A stretch of DNA of 64,000 bases from Methylorubrum salsuginis (lineage in GTDB: Bacteria; Pseudomonadota; Alphaproteobacteria; Rhizobiales; Beijerinckiaceae), in assembly GCF_900114375.1 (NCBI RefSeq), contig NZ_FOSV01000003.1:1-64000 (forward strand), given 5' to 3'. Positions 27,273 through 38,511 of this stretch are shown in pieces; position 1 is the first letter of the stretch; the number at the start of each line of letters is the position of its first letter. The position numbers and the translations under genes were made by a program. The notes beneath the pieces are model-generated. The model was given only the letters and a program-made list of their open reading frames with translations. It made no database searches and was not told the origin of the DNA.

Positions 27273-27379
27273 TTGGTCGTGCCCTTCGTGACTTTTGAAG
27301 CGATTGCCTGATCGACGCCCTGAGGACGCCTGCCCTGTTGTTTTCTCCGCCCTCACCTTCCGGCGGGACGGGCCGTTTT

Positions 27380-28702
27380 TCAGAAGCTCTCGCGGATCCA
27401 GCGACCGACCCGCGAGAAGTATCCGTCCGTTCCCGTGCCGGCGAAGGCGCCCTGCCCCCGCGGCTCGAAATGCTCCGCATGGGCGACCTGCGGGTAGACC
27501 AGCATCCCGACCGAGGCCGAGAAGGCGGGGCCCTTGGCGGCCTCCGGCAGGCCGCGGATGCCCAGCGGGCGACCGATGCGGACCTGTCCCTGGAGGATGC
27601 GCCGCGCCGTCTCCGGCAGGCCGACGAGCTGGCTCGCGCCGCCCGTCAGGATCACCCGGCGGCCGGCCTGGGCACCGAAGCCGGCCCCGCGCAGGCGGTC
27701 GCGCACCAGTTCGAGCACCTCTTCGACCCGCGGCTTGACGATGCGCACGAGCTGCGAGCGCGGCACGTGGGAGGGAGCCTCGCCCTCGTCCTCGCCGACG
27801 CCGTGGACCGCGATCATGTCGCGCTCGTCGGACGGCGTGGCGATGGCCGAGCCGTAGAGGGTCTTCAGCCGCTCGGCGACCGAGACGCGGGTCGAGAGGC
27901 CGCGGGCGATGTCCATGGTGACGTGGTGCCCGCCGACCGCGACGGCGTCGCAATGGACGAGGTGCCCGCCGGTGAACACGCCGACGCTGGTGGTGCCGCC
28001 GCCCATGTCGACGACGGCGCAGCCGAGTTCGGCCTCGTCGTCGACCAGCGCCGAGAGGCCGGCGGCGTAGGGGGTCGCGATCACGGCATCGACGCCGAGA
28101 TGGCAATGCTCCACCGCGAGCATCAGGTTGCGGGCGGCGGCCGCTTCCGCGGTGACGACGTGGAGATCGACGCCGAGCGCGTCGCCGATCATGCCCGAGG
28201 GGTCGATCACCGCGCCCTGGCCGTCCAGCGCGTAGCCGGTCGGCAGGGCGTGGAGCACGGCGCGGCCGGGGCTGACGCCGTGGGCGCTCGCGGTCTCCAG
28301 CACGCGCTCGACGTCCGAGCCCGTGACGGTGCCGGAGCGGACGTTCACCCGCGCCTCGAAATGCTGCGAGGCGAGGCGCCCGCCGGAGATGTTGACGATG
28401 ACCGACTGGACCTCGGCCTTGGCCATCCGCTCGGCGGCGTGGACCGCGTGACGGATCGCGCCCTCGGCGGCCTCCAGATCGACGATGGCGCCGCCCTTCA
28501 GCCCGAGCGAGCGCTGATGGCCGATGCCGATGATGCGGGCGAGGTGCGTCCGGCCCCGCAGGGTCGAGATCGCCTCGGCCGGCTGCAGCTCGGCGATGAG
28601 GCACACGACCTTGCTGGTGCCGATGTCGAGCACCGACATCGTCGCGCTCCGGCGGGCGGAGAGCGGCTTCAGGCGCGGCGTGAGGCAGTGGGAGGTCTGC
28701 AT
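27380..28702 (-). CDS. ftsA: Cell division protein FtsA
   Basis: Actin-like ATPase that tethers FtsZ to the membrane. ATP-binding motifs [27 protein letters not shown] and [14 protein letters not shown] are visible. The C-terminus ends in the short amphipathic helix [10 protein letters not shown], the membrane anchor. 440 residues, slightly longer than E. coli FtsA. It lies between ftsQ and ftsZ in the normal dcw order. Confidence 0.97.
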   Translation of the reverse strand: MQTSHCLTPRLKPLSARRSATMSVLDIGTSKVVCLIAELQPAEAISTLRGRTHLARIIGIGHQRSLGLKGGAIVDLEAAEGAIRHAVHAAERMAKAEVQSVIVNISGGRLASQHFEARVNVRSGTVTGSDVERVLETASAHGVSPGRAVLHALPTGYALDGQGAVIDPSGMIGDALGVDLHVVTAEAAAARNLMLAVEHCHLGVDAVIATPYAAGLSALVDDEAELGCAVVDMGGGTTSVGVFTGGHLVHCDAVAVGGHHVTMDIARGLSTRVSVAERLKTLYGSAIATPSDERDMIAVHGVGEDEGEAPSHVPRSQLVRIVKPRVEEVLELVRDRLRGAGFGAQAGRRVILTGGASQLVGLPETARRILQGQVRIGRPLGIRGLPEAAKGPAFSASVGMLVYPQVAHAEHFEPRGQGAFAGTGTDGYFSRVGRWIRESF

Positions 28703-28764
28703 CGGACGCTACTTTGCGAAAACGCGACGGGGAACGGAGCGGAGGGCGTAACGGCGGGGCGCGC

Positions 28765-29703
28765 TCATGTGGGCTGCGCCTTCTTCGGCTTCTTGCGACT
28801 CTCGGCCCGGGCGGCGGCGGCTTCCTCGGTGAGGCGCACCACGACGCGGTCGGCCATGCGCAGGTCGACGGCGATGATGTCCTTCTCGAGGATGCGGTTG
28901 TCGCGCTCCAGCCGCACCAGCCGGGTCAGCGCCTCGGCGGCCCCGGTCTCGGGCAGGCGGATGTCGACGCCGTCGAGCTTGAGCGTCCAGCGCCGGCCGG
29001 ACACGAAGGTGCCGGCCTTGATGCGGGAGCCCAGCGGGCCGGCGGCCTCGATCAGGCCGAGGTATTCGGTGAGGCGGGCATTGGCCCCCTCCCCCACCAC
29101 CAGCGGCAGGTTGACGTAGCGCTCGTCGCGCATCTCGTCGATCACGGTGCCATCGGCGGCGATCACTTGGATCTCGCCGTTGCGCTGCCACAGGGCGGCG
29201 GGCTCGCGCTCGACCTGATTGATCACGATCTCATTGGGATAGAGCTTGCGCACCGACACGCTGGCGATCAGCGGCTCGGCGAGCAGGCGCTCGCGCGCCT
29301 TCTCGAGATCGAGGAACGGCACGGAGGAGCGCCAGTCGATCCCGGCGGCGGAGAGCACCTCGCGCTCGTACATCCGGGAGATGCCGGTGATGGTCACCCG
29401 CTCGACGCCGAAGCCGGCGAGGCGCGCGGCGATGTCGAGGGGGCGCCCGTTCTCGATGACGAAGGCGTCGTAGCGCCCGCTCGCGACGAAGCCAGCGAGC
29501 GCCAGGACTCCGGAGAGACCGGAGACCAGGGCGATGCCCGCGAGCCGCGGCACGCGCTGCTCGATCGGCGCAGCCGCGCGCAGGCGCCGGGCGGAGAACC
29601 GCCGCAGGAACCGGGGCAGCCGCAGCCGGAACCCCGCAGGGGCTCCGCCGCTTCCGAGGCCGGAAGCGTTCAGCGACTGAGAGAAGCGTCCTCCACCATC
29701 CAT
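28765..29703 (-). CDS. ftsQ: Cell division protein FtsQ
   Basis: Divisome membrane protein of the FtsQBL subcomplex. A basic N-terminal region is followed by one transmembrane helix ([20 protein letters not shown], about 56-75). A POTRA domain with [18 protein letters not shown] and the FtsQ domain with [20 protein letters not shown] and LPLVVGEGA come next. The C-terminal tail is Lys-rich. 312 residues. Its ATG overlaps the last 34 bases of ddlB, so it is translated from within that gene's end. Confidence 0.95.
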   Translation of the reverse strand: MDGGGRFSQSLNASGLGSGGAPAGFRLRLPRFLRRFSARRLRAAAPIEQRVPRLAGIALVSGLSGVLALAGFVASGRYDAFVIENGRPLDIAARLAGFGVERVTITGISRMYEREVLSAAGIDWRSSVPFLDLEKARERLLAEPLIASVSVRKLYPNEIVINQVEREPAALWQRNGEIQVIAADGTVIDEMRDERYVNLPLVVGEGANARLTEYLGLIEAAGPLGSRIKAGTFVSGRRWTLKLDGVDIRLPETGAAEALTRLVRLERDNRILEKDIIAVDLRMADRVVVRLTEEAAAARAESRKKPKKAQPT

Positions 29704-30593
29704 CGGACGAGTTCACCGAAACTCAGGCCTGCGTGGGCCGCGATCTCCGGCACAAGGCTCGTCTGGGTCATGCCGGGCTGCGTGTTGACCTCCAGCACGA
29801 CGAGGGCGCCGGTTCCCCCCGGCGTATCGTCGTAACGTAGGTCGGCACGGCTGACGCCACGGCATCCCAGTGCTTGATGCGCCGTTAACGCCAACTCTTG
29901 GACACGCTGGTAAACATTTGGTTTAAGATCGGCGGGAAGGACGTGGATCGACCCCCCTCCGGCGTACTTCGCATCGAAGTCGTACCACTCCCCCGACACC
30001 GGCTTGATCTCGGTCACCCCCAGCGCCCGGTCGCCGATCACGGCGCAGGTCAGCTCACGGCCGGCAACGTAAGTCTCTGCAAGGACTTCCTCGCCGTAGG
30101 TCCACGCCTCGGAGGCGAGAATTTGCGGCGGATGCGATCGCTCCTCGCGGACGATGATGACCCCCATGGAAGAGCCCTCGGCGATGGGCTTCACGACATA
30201 GGGAGGAGTTAACGGGTGTGACTTCGCCGCATCATGACGGTTAACGACGCGGCCCTCCGGCACGGACACGCCGGCCGCTTTCATGACCGTTTTGGCACGC
30301 TCCTTGTGCATGGCGAGCGCGGAGGCCAGCACGCCGGAATGGGTGTAGGGGATCTTGAGGATCTCTAGGAGGCCCTGGATCGTCCCGTCCTCGCCCGCCG
30401 GCCCGTGCAGGGCGTTCAGAGCCACATCGGGCTTCAGTTCGGTCAGCACGGTGGCGATGTCGGGCCCGACATCGACCGGCGTGACCCGGAACCCCTCCCC
30501 TTCGAGCGCGCGGGCGCAGGCATTGCCGGAACGGAGCGAGATCTCCCGCTCGGAGGACCAGCCACCCATCAGGACGGCGACGTGCTTGGACAT
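29670..30593 (-). CDS. ddlB: D-alanine--D-alanine ligase
   Basis: ATP-grasp enzyme that makes the D-Ala-D-Ala dipeptide of peptidoglycan. Motifs include VAVLMGGWSSEREISL, the YTHSGVLASALAMHK loop, PYVVKPIAEGSSMGV and the metal site VLEVNTQPGMT. Length 307 is typical. The ATG at 30593 follows GGAG by eight bases; the open frame upstream is a basic chance extension. About 50 bases downstream of murB and overlapping ftsQ. Confidence 0.97.
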   Translation of the reverse strand: MSKHVAVLMGGWSSEREISLRSGNACARALEGEGFRVTPVDVGPDIATVLTELKPDVALNALHGPAGEDGTIQGLLEILKIPYTHSGVLASALAMHKERAKTVMKAAGVSVPEGRVVNRHDAAKSHPLTPPYVVKPIAEGSSMGVIIVREERSHPPQILASEAWTYGEEVLAETYVAGRELTCAVIGDRALGVTEIKPVSGEWYDFDAKYAGGGSIHVLPADLKPNVYQRVQELALTAHQALGCRGVSRADLRYDDTPGGTGALVVLEVNTQPGMTQTSLVPEIAAHAGLSFGELVRWMVEDASLSR

Positions 30594-30642
30594 GGTGGCT
30601 TCTCCGTCGGGGATTTCGGCGATCGGTGAGGCGGTGCGGCGA

Positions 30643-31569
30643 TCAGGCTTCGGCGGCGACGCCGATCCGCTTGATCTCCCAGTGGAGCTCGACACCGGAC
30701 GACTCGCGGACCCGGCGGCGGACCTCTTCGCCGAGGCCCTCGATGTCGGCGGCCGTCGCGCCACCGCGGTTGATCAGGAAGTTGCAGTGCATCTCCGAGA
30801 CCTGGGCCCCGCCCATGGTGAGCCCGCGGCAACCGGCGGCGTCGATGAGCTGCCAGGCCTTGCCGCCGTCGGGGTTCTTGAAGGTCGAGCCGCCGGTGCG
30901 TTCGCGGATCGGCTGGGCAGCCTCGCGGGCCGCAGTCACCCGCTCCATCTCGGCTTCGATCTCTTCGCGGTGTCCGGGGCGTCCACGGAACGTGGCTTGG
31001 GTAAAGATCACGTCGTCGGGGGCCGAGGAGTGGCGATAGCGGAAGCCCATCTCGGCATGGGTGAAGGTCCGGGCCTCGCCCTTGCGGTCGATGCCGCGGG
31101 CCTGGATCAGCACGTCAGTGGTCTCGCCGCCATGCGCCCCGGCGTTCATGCGCAGCGCCCCGCCGACCGAGCCGGGGATGCCGCGGAAGAAGGCGAGCCC
31201 GTCCAGCGAGGCCTCCGCCGCCGCCTTCGCCAACCGCATGTCGGGCACGGCGGTACCGGCCCGGATGGTCTCGCCGTCGATCTCGACCGAGCCGAACGCC
31301 TTGCCGCCGAGCCGGATCGTCACGCCGGGAATCCCGCCGTCGCGCACGATCAAGTTCGAGCCGAGGCCGATCACGGTGACCGGGACGGCCGGATCGAGGG
31401 CGGCGAGGAAGACGGAGAGATCTTCCTCGTCGGCCGGGCTGAACAGCACCTGCGCCGGCCCGCCGACGCGGAACCACGTGAGGTCGGCCAGCGACTGGTT
31501 TTCGAGGAGCCGGCCGCGGAGGTTGGGCGCGGCGGCGCGGATGGCGTCGGTGAGGGCGTTCGAAGTCAT
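30643..31569 (-). CDS. murB: UDP-N-acetylenolpyruvoylglucosamine reductase
   Basis: FAD enzyme producing UDP-MurNAc in the cytoplasm. FAD-binding motifs [14 protein letters not shown] and [18 protein letters not shown] are present, with the active-site region GSTFKNP carrying the catalytic Ser and [20 protein letters not shown]. 308 residues, a type I MurB. It is separated from murC, its normal upstream neighbour, by a toxin-antitoxin pair on the other strand, so its promoter probably lies in or beyond that insertion. Confidence 0.97.
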   Translation of the reverse strand: MTSNALTDAIRAAAPNLRGRLLENQSLADLTWFRVGGPAQVLFSPADEEDLSVFLAALDPAVPVTVIGLGSNLIVRDGGIPGVTIRLGGKAFGSVEIDGETIRAGTAVPDMRLAKAAAEASLDGLAFFRGIPGSVGGALRMNAGAHGGETTDVLIQARGIDRKGEARTFTHAEMGFRYRHSSAPDDVIFTQATFRGRPGHREEIEAEMERVTAAREAAQPIRERTGGSTFKNPDGGKAWQLIDAAGCRGLTMGGAQVSEMHCNFLINRGGATAADIEGLGEEVRRRVRESSGVELHWEIKRIGVAAEA

Positions 31570-31613
31570 GCTAGCCTGTCGCCTGGAGCGGGCGGAATCG
31601 ACGGGAGGCGGGT

Positions 31614-31871
31614 TTGGGCAGGAGCGTCGTCTTCACCCGCGCCGCCGCGCGCGTTTTGAGCCGGATGCCGCGCAATACCGAGGAATTGATCCGCGGCAAG
31701 CTCCGACAGCTCGCCGACGACCCGTCCGCGCTCGCCAACAACGTCAAGGCGCTCAAGGGCGGGGAAGAACGCTACCGCCTGCGGGTCGGCGATTGGCGCG
31801 CGGTCTTCACCATCGAGCCGGATCGGATCATTGTCCACGAGGTCGGCCCGCGGGGCTCGATCTATGGATAG
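31614..31871 (+). CDS. RelE/ParE family toxin
   Basis: 85-residue toxin-like protein of a type II toxin-antitoxin system. The pattern [15 protein letters not shown], an alpha-helical hairpin, then [14 protein letters not shown] and the tail [12 protein letters not shown] match the RelE/ParE family, whose RelE members cut mRNA on the ribosome and ParE members poison gyrase; which applies here is unclear. It starts with TTG after GGGAGG. The antitoxin begins 11 bases after its stop. It lies opposite to the murC and murB genes on either side. Confidence 0.87.
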   Translation: MGRSVVFTRAAARVLSRMPRNTEELIRGKLRQLADDPSALANNVKALKGGEERYRLRVGDWRAVFTIEPDRIIVHEVGPRGSIYG

Positions 31872-31881
31872 GAGCGGCCCG

Positions 31882-32271
31882 ATGACCGTCGTGCGCACCC
31901 GGACCCCGTCGGGCGAGGCGATCGTGATCCTGCCCGAAGCCGAGTTCGAGCGGCTGCGGGAGCTGGCCGAGGACGCGCTCGATGCGCGCGCCGTCGATGC
32001 GTCCGAAGCGCGCCTGCAGGCCGGCACCGAGGAGCTGCTGGATGAGGCCGCCCTCGATGCTCTGCGCGCCGCCCCGAGCCCGCTCGCCTTCTGGCGCGAG
32101 CGCCGCGGCATGGCGGCGAGCGCGCTGGCGCAGGACACAGCCATCGAGCCGGAGCTTCTGGCGGCGATCGAGCGGGGCGAGCGCGCGGCCGATCCCGCTA
32201 CGACGGCGCGATTGGCAAAAATCCTCGGCATCGATGCCGAGGATCTGATGCCGGAGCCGGCCGAGGCGTGA
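31882..32271 (+). CDS. Xre-type helix-turn-helix antitoxin
   Basis: 129-residue partner of the RelE/ParE toxin. The N-terminal part (MTVVRTRTPSGEAIVILPEA and a long acidic helix) probably wraps the toxin. The C-terminal 60 residues form an Xre/Cro-type helix-turn-helix (FWRERRGMAASALAQD, then AIERGERAADPATTARLAKILG). The ATG at 31882 follows GGAG by seven bases; an ATG at 31864 overlapping the toxin stop is the alternative. The toxin-first order fits the HigBA/RelE-Xre class, with the antitoxin likely repressing the pair. It ends 17 bases from the murC stop. Confidence 0.87.
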   Translation: MTVVRTRTPSGEAIVILPEAEFERLRELAEDALDARAVDASEARLQAGTEELLDEAALDALRAAPSPLAFWRERRGMAASALAQDTAIEPELLAAIERGERAADPATTARLAKILGIDAEDLMPEPAEA

Positions 32272-32287
32272 GACCGGCTCACGCGCC

Positions 32288-33694
32288 TCACCCCTTCAAC
32301 GCCGCCAGCTCCCCCGGCAGTGCGTAGGCCCACTGGGTGATCGTGCCGGCGCCCAGGCACACCACGTAATCGCCGGCCTGCGCCCGGCCGGCGACGAGCC
32401 CGGCCAGCTCTTCCGGGGCGTTCAGCGCCAGCGCGTCGCGGTGGCCGCGGGACTTCAGACCCGCCACCAGCGAATCGCGGTCGAAGCCCTCGATCGGCGC
32501 CTCGCCCGCGGCGTAGACGGGCGCGACGATCACCGTGTCGGCGTCGTTGAAGCAGGTGCAGAAATCCTCGAACAGGGATTGCAGCCGGGTATAGCGGTGC
32601 GGCTGCACCACGGCGACGACGTTGCCGTCGGTCGAGGCGCGGGCGGCCCGCAGGACGGCCGCGATCTCCACCGGGTGATGGCCGTAATCGTCGAAGATCG
32701 TCGCGCCGTTCCACTCGCCGGTGCGGGTGAAGCGGCGCTTGACGCCGCCGAAGCCCGACAGCGCCTTGCGGATCGCGTCCTCGGAGACGCCGAGTTCGTG
32801 GGCCACCGCCAGCGCCGCGGTGGCGTTGAGCGCGTTGTGCTTGCCCGGCATCGGCAGGACGAGATCCTGCATCTCCAAGCGGAAGCCGGGGCGGCGGTCG
32901 CGGATCATCACCCGGAAGCGGCTCTGCCCCCCCTTCAGGTCGATGTCGAGGAGGCGCACGTCGGCCTGCGGGTTCTCGCCGTAGGTGATGATGCGCCGGT
33001 CCTCGATATGGCCGACGAGGTCCTGCACGATCGGGTGGTCGATGCACATCACCGCGAAGCCGTAGAACGGGATGTTGTCGATGAAGCGCCGGAAGGCGTC
33101 CTTGATCGCGTCGAACGAGCCGAAATGGTCGAGATGCTCGGGGTCGATGTTGGTGACGATGGCCACGTCCGCCGGCAGCTTGAGGAAAGTGCCGTCGGAT
33201 TCGTCGGCCTCCACCACCATCCAGTCGCCCGCGCCCATGCGGGCGTTGGTGCCGTAGGCGTTGATGATGCCGCCGTTGATCACCGTCGGGTCGAGATTAC
33301 CGGCGTCGAGCAGGGTGGCGACCAGCGAGGTCGTCGTGGTCTTGCCGTGGGTGCCGGCGACCGCGACGCAGGACTTGAACCGCATCAGCTCGGCCAGCAT
33401 CTCGGCCCGGCGCACGACGGGCAGGCGGCGCTCGCGGGCCTCGACCAGCTCCGGGTTGTCGCGGCGGATCGCGGTCGAGACCACGACGAGGGCGGCGTTC
33501 TCGACGTTCTCGGCCCGGTGGCCGACGAAGGTGCGGATGCCCTTCTCGGCCAGCCGCCGGACGTTGGCGTTGTCGTTCGCGTCCGAGCCCTGCACGGTGT
33601 AGCCGAGATTGGCCATCACCTCGGCGATGCCGGACATGCCGATGCCGCCGATGCCGATGAAATGGATGGGGCCGAGCTTTTCGGGCAGCTTCAT
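32288..33694 (-). CDS. murC: UDP-N-acetylmuramate--L-alanine ligase
   Basis: Mur ligase adding the first amino acid of the stem peptide. The N-terminal [15 protein letters not shown] binds the UDP-sugar; the ATP loop is [14 protein letters not shown], and the later motifs [22 protein letters not shown] and [11 protein letters not shown] follow in order. About 468 residues. The ATG at 33694 follows GAAGG by eight bases. It is convergent with the antitoxin gene and downstream of murG. Confidence 0.97.
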   Translation of the reverse strand: MKLPEKLGPIHFIGIGGIGMSGIAEVMANLGYTVQGSDANDNANVRRLAEKGIRTFVGHRAENVENAALVVVSTAIRRDNPELVEARERRLPVVRRAEMLAELMRFKSCVAVAGTHGKTTTTSLVATLLDAGNLDPTVINGGIINAYGTNARMGAGDWMVVEADESDGTFLKLPADVAIVTNIDPEHLDHFGSFDAIKDAFRRFIDNIPFYGFAVMCIDHPIVQDLVGHIEDRRIITYGENPQADVRLLDIDLKGGQSRFRVMIRDRRPGFRLEMQDLVLPMPGKHNALNATAALAVAHELGVSEDAIRKALSGFGGVKRRFTRTGEWNGATIFDDYGHHPVEIAAVLRAARASTDGNVVAVVQPHRYTRLQSLFEDFCTCFNDADTVIVAPVYAAGEAPIEGFDRDSLVAGLKSRGHRDALALNAPEELAGLVAGRAQAGDYVVCLGAGTITQWAYALPGELAALKG

Positions 33695-33812
33695 GTCTCG
33701 AACCTTCGCGGGTCCGGGGCGCAAGCGCGCCCCGATGAATTCTCTACCGGAACGCGCCGATGCGCGATCCGCCCCCGCGGCTGCGGGGCGGCGGTCGTCC
33801 GCCGGACGCGAT

Positions 33813-33827
33813 AGGTCCGAAGGACCT
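33813..33827 (-). other. Hairpin between murG and murC
   Basis: AGGTCC / GGACCT with a GAA loop, extended imperfectly by GCGAT/GTCGC, in the 140-base gap between murG and murC. There is no T-run, so it is more likely an RNA-processing or stability element than a terminator. Confidence 0.4.
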
Positions 33828-33834
33828 GTCGCAC

Positions 33835-34947
33835 CTAGGATGATGCGGCAGCCGTCTCGACCACCACGGCGGCGAGGCGGTCGGCGGCATCGAGGATGCG
33901 GGCGGTTTTGGCCGCCGCCGCCGCTTCGGTCAATTTCCGGGGGGCGCCGAACAGGTCCACAAGTTCGGCGGCCAGCCGATCCGGCGTGAAGCCGCTCTGC
34001 TGGATCGAGAGCGCCGCGCCGATGCCGGCCAGCGTCGCGGCGTTGGCGGCCTGATCCTGATCGAGGGCGCCGGGCAGCGGCACGAGGATCGCAGGGCGGC
34101 CGATGGCGGCGAGTTCCGACACCGTGGAGGCGCCCGAGCGCGCCACGACGAGGTGGGCGGCGGCCATCCGGCCGGGCAAGTCCTTGAAGAAGGGCGCCGC
34201 CTCGATCCCGCCGAGACCCATCGCCAGATAGCGGTTCTGCACCGCGGTCAGGTCCTCGGGCCGGGCCTGCTGGACGAGATGGATCCGCGCGCGCAGGTCA
34301 TTCGGCAGCTTTTCCAGGGCGGCGGGCACGACCTCGCTCATCACGCGGGCGCCCTGGCTGCCGCCGAACACGAGGAGGCGCAGGGGCGCCTCCCCCTCGA
34401 CGGACGGATAGGGCGTGTCGGCCACGCTCAGCACCGCCGGGCGGATCGGGTTGCCGGTGTGGACGCGGCGCGCCGTCGCCTTCTCGGGCACGCCGCGCAC
34501 GTCCTTGAAACCGGTGGCGATGACCCGGGCGCCCTTGGCCAGGAAGCCGTTGGCGCGGCCCATCACGGCGTTCTGCTCGTGCAGGATCGTCGGCACCTTG
34601 AGAAGTTGCGCGGCCAGCATCGGCGGCACGGTCGGGTAGCCGCCGAAGCCCACGACCGCGGCCGGGTTGAGCCGCCGCACGGCGCGGGCCGCCTGCCCGA
34701 AGCCGCGCCCCAGCGTCACCATGGCACCGGCCCGCCGCAGGGGCGAGCGGCCCGAGGGCGTGGCCGAGGCGATGGTGACGACCTCGTCGGCGGGGAAGTC
34801 GCCGGCGATGGAATCGACCCGCGCGTCGGTGGCGAGCGCAACCCGGATGCCGCGCGCCTTCAGGGCGTAGGCGAGGCTCTGGGCCGGGAACAGGTGGCCG
34901 CCCGTGCCGCCGGCACAGACCAGAACCAGAGGCGTGAAGACGGTCAT
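33835..34947 (-). CDS. murG: MurG (lipid II synthase)
   Basis: Peripheral inner-membrane glycosyltransferase that adds GlcNAc to lipid I to form lipid II. It has the G-loops [17 protein letters not shown] and [17 protein letters not shown], the acceptor-side [10 protein letters not shown] and [13 protein letters not shown], and the donor-binding [11 protein letters not shown] with [14 protein letters not shown]. 370 residues is typical. It lies between ftsW and murC in canonical order. Confidence 0.97.
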   Translation of the reverse strand: MTVFTPLVLVCAGGTGGHLFPAQSLAYALKARGIRVALATDARVDSIAGDFPADEVVTIASATPSGRSPLRRAGAMVTLGRGFGQAARAVRRLNPAAVVGFGGYPTVPPMLAAQLLKVPTILHEQNAVMGRANGFLAKGARVIATGFKDVRGVPEKATARRVHTGNPIRPAVLSVADTPYPSVEGEAPLRLLVFGGSQGARVMSEVVPAALEKLPNDLRARIHLVQQARPEDLTAVQNRYLAMGLGGIEAAPFFKDLPGRMAAAHLVVARSGASTVSELAAIGRPAILVPLPGALDQDQAANAATLAGIGAALSIQQSGFTPDRLAAELVDLFGAPRKLTEAAAAAKTARILDAADRLAAVVVETAAASS

Positions 34948-34963
34948 TGAGCGTGTCCTCGAT

Positions 34964-34998
34964 GCCGACGCCCCTGCGTGCGGGCAGGTGGCGTCGGC
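34964..34998 (-). other. Strong hairpin in the ftsW-murG gap
   Basis: GCCGACGCC-CCTGC / GCAGG-T-GGCGTCGGC: 14 paired bases around a six-base loop with one bulge, immediately upstream of the murG start. No T-run follows. It could slow ribosomes or polymerase, or stabilise the processed murG end. Confidence 0.45.
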
Positions 34999-35029
34999 GA
35001 GGCGGTGAGGGTCGGGCGCGCCGTCGGAT

Positions 35030-36226
35030 TCACTGCATGATCCCCGGAACGGCCGAGGGCAGCGTGCCGGGCGGGCGCTGGCTCACCATCGTCGTGCGCG
35101 GGCGCTTGCGAGTGAGCGCCACGAGGAAGCCCATGCCGAGCGCCAGCGAGATCAGCGACGAGCCGCCATAGGAGACGAACGGCAGGGTCATGCCCTTGGC
35201 CGGCATGAGCTGCGTGTTCACCGCCATGTTGATGCAGGCCTGGAGGCCGAACAGGGTGGTCAGACCGGTGATGGCGAGCCTCGAAAACGTGTCGTCGGTG
35301 CGGCGCGCGAGCTTGAGCCCGCGCAGGACGATGTAGGCGAAGAGGGCCACGAGGCCCAGGCAGACGATCACGCCGAATTCCTCGCCGGTGACGGAGAAGA
35401 TGAAGTCGGTATGCGCGTCGGGCAGGTGACGCTTGGCCACGCCCTCGCCCGGCCCGGTGCCGAACCAGCCGCCGGAATTGAACGATTCCCGCGACCAGAA
35501 CTCCTGGAAGCTGTCGCCCGAATCGCGGTCCATGAAGCGGTTGATGCGCTCGCGCACGTGGTGGAGGAAGGTGTAGGCGGCGAACACGCCGGTGAGCCCC
35601 AGCGCGCCGAGCCCCGCCACCCAGAACCAGTGCAGGCCGGCGACGAAGAACAGCGCGCACCACACCATGGTGATCAGCATGGTCTGGCCGAAATCCGGCT
35701 GGAGGATCAGCGGCACGATGGTGACCGGCAGGAGCAGGATGGCGAGGAACCCGCCCGGCATGTCGCGGCGCTGCGCGCCTTCCGAGAAGGCCCAGGCGGC
35801 CACCACCACGAAGGCCGGCTTCACGAACTCGGAGGGCTGCAGGCCGAAGGAGCCGAACTGGATCCAGCGATGCGCGCCCTTGATCTCGGGGCCGAACTTG
35901 CCGGCCAGGATGCAGAGGGCGACGCCGCTCATCCACGTCACCAGGGCGAAGCGCCGGATGTGGCGCACCGACAGGAACGAGACCGCGATGATGAGCAGGA
36001 TCGTGGGCGCGAGGTAGAGCGCCTGACGGTTGAGGAAGTAGAAGGTCGGCAGGCCGATGCGCTCGGCCACCGGGGGGCCGCCGCCCATCAGGAAGACGAG
36101 GCCGGCCACCATCAGGCAGCCGAGGCCCGCGAGCAGGCCGCGATCCACCGTCCACCACCAATCTGCCAGGGGGCTGCGTTCGGCGCGCGACATCATGGCG
36201 GGGCTCGACTCCGAAGGGCGCGTCAT
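35030..36226 (-). CDS. ftsW: Peptidoglycan glycosyltransferase FtsW
   Basis: SEDS-family polymerase of septal peptidoglycan with about ten membrane helices. Family signatures: KGAHRWIQFGSFGLQPSEFVK (split around the helix), GTGPGEGVAKRHLPDAHTDFIFS and PFVSYGGSSLISLA. About 398 residues from the ATG at 36226; ATG codons at 36196-36193 are also possible. In most genomes murD precedes ftsW; here ftsW opens the run, divergent from guaB. Confidence 0.95.
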   Translation of the reverse strand: MTRPSESSPAMMSRAERSPLADWWWTVDRGLLAGLGCLMVAGLVFLMGGGPPVAERIGLPTFYFLNRQALYLAPTILLIIAVSFLSVRHIRRFALVTWMSGVALCILAGKFGPEIKGAHRWIQFGSFGLQPSEFVKPAFVVVAAWAFSEGAQRRDMPGGFLAILLLPVTIVPLILQPDFGQTMLITMVWCALFFVAGLHWFWVAGLGALGLTGVFAAYTFLHHVRERINRFMDRDSGDSFQEFWSRESFNSGGWFGTGPGEGVAKRHLPDAHTDFIFSVTGEEFGVIVCLGLVALFAYIVLRGLKLARRTDDTFSRLAITGLTTLFGLQACINMAVNTQLMPAKGMTLPFVSYGGSSLISLALGMGFLVALTRKRPRTTMVSQRPPGTLPSAVPGIMQ

Positions 36227-36329
36227 CCCGCGACGAGACGCGGGCGGCCCGCCGTGATCGTGGTCCGTAAGGGTTAATGGTCTGTTGCGCCGAACGTGGA
36301 TGCCCTCGTGAAGCGCAACGCAAATCCCC

Positions 36330-36349
36330 CTCCCCCGCGGAGGGGGGAG
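36330..36349. repeat. C/G-rich hairpin in the ftsW-guaB divergent region
   Basis: CTCCCCC / GGGGGAG with a short GCGGA loop, preceded by ATCCCC. It is the only clear structure in the 286-base divergent region, apart from the unlocated promoters of ftsW and guaB. Confidence 0.4.
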
Positions 36350-36437
36350 CGAAAGGCGACGGAGGCCACCCGAAAACAATCCCCCAGCCATGCACATCCG
36401 CGCGCATCCGCCGCTAGGCGCGGGGCCGGTCGCGTGA

Positions 36438-38006
<1,569 letters not shown>

Positions 38007-38011
38007 TCGCC

Positions 38012-38028
38012 CGGCCATCGGGCCGTTT
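38012..38028 (+). terminator. Weak terminator-like hairpin after guaB
   Basis: CGGCC / GGCCG with an ATCG loop and three T, six bases after the guaB stop and touching the end of the convergent small gene. The stem is short and the T-run minimal. Confidence 0.4.
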
Positions 38029-38147
38029 CACAGCCAGATCAGGCTGACGACGAGGATCGTGCATTCGAAGGCGAGCAGCGTCCCGAGCAGGTAGGTCACC
38101 CAGTGATCGTCGCCTGCCGACGGGTCCGCAAGGTCGTCTTCGGTCAT
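38028..38147 (-). CDS. Small single-pass membrane protein, hypothetical
   Basis: 39-residue protein: an acidic N-terminus (MTEDDLADPSAGDDHW) followed by a hydrophobic helix (TYLLGTLLAFECTILVVSLIWL). The ATG at 38147 follows GGGGAGG with a six-base gap, the best evidence that it is real. No family recognised. It is convergent with guaB. Confidence 0.5.
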   Translation of the reverse strand: MTEDDLADPSAGDDHWVTYLLGTLLAFECTILVVSLIWL

Positions 38148-38511
38148 CGCCGCCTCCCCGTCCGTCACGATGGGTAGGCGGGCCGTTTTCGCCACGCGTT
38201 GACGTAGTTTAGGCCAAACGCCGGAAACACTTTCCACGGGAAGAAAAAAACTCCGCGAGCCCTCGGGGCCGCGGAGCTGAAGTCTCGAGAGAAACCGGCC
38301 CCGGCGGAAGGCAATATCGACCGCCGGAGTCAGACCGGGTGGACCACGCGGCCTGCACCCAGATCAGCCGCGATGCCGTCCGAAATCCTTCACATGGATT
38401 GAGCGTGGCGGCATTTTCTGGCCGAACCGGACGGGGGGCCCATGCCCGGGACCGGCGACGTCCACACCGCCGGGGCCATCGCAGGATCCGCCGCAACGGC
38501 CCCGAGCGGCG
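38148..38511. other. Intergenic region with one terminator
   Basis: 364 bases with no convincing gene. The left part includes the terminator at 38244-38276; the rest has chance open frames of no recognisable type. It separates two leftward genes, the Cys-rich exported protein and the 39-residue membrane protein. Confidence 0.5.
38244..38276 (-). terminator. Rho-independent terminator, minus strand
   Basis: CTCCGCG-GCCC / GGGC-CGCGGAG stem with one bulged A and a TCG loop, followed on the minus strand by seven T (38250-38244). It lies about 235 bases past the stop of the Cys-rich exported protein gene and before the 39-residue gene. Confidence 0.75.
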
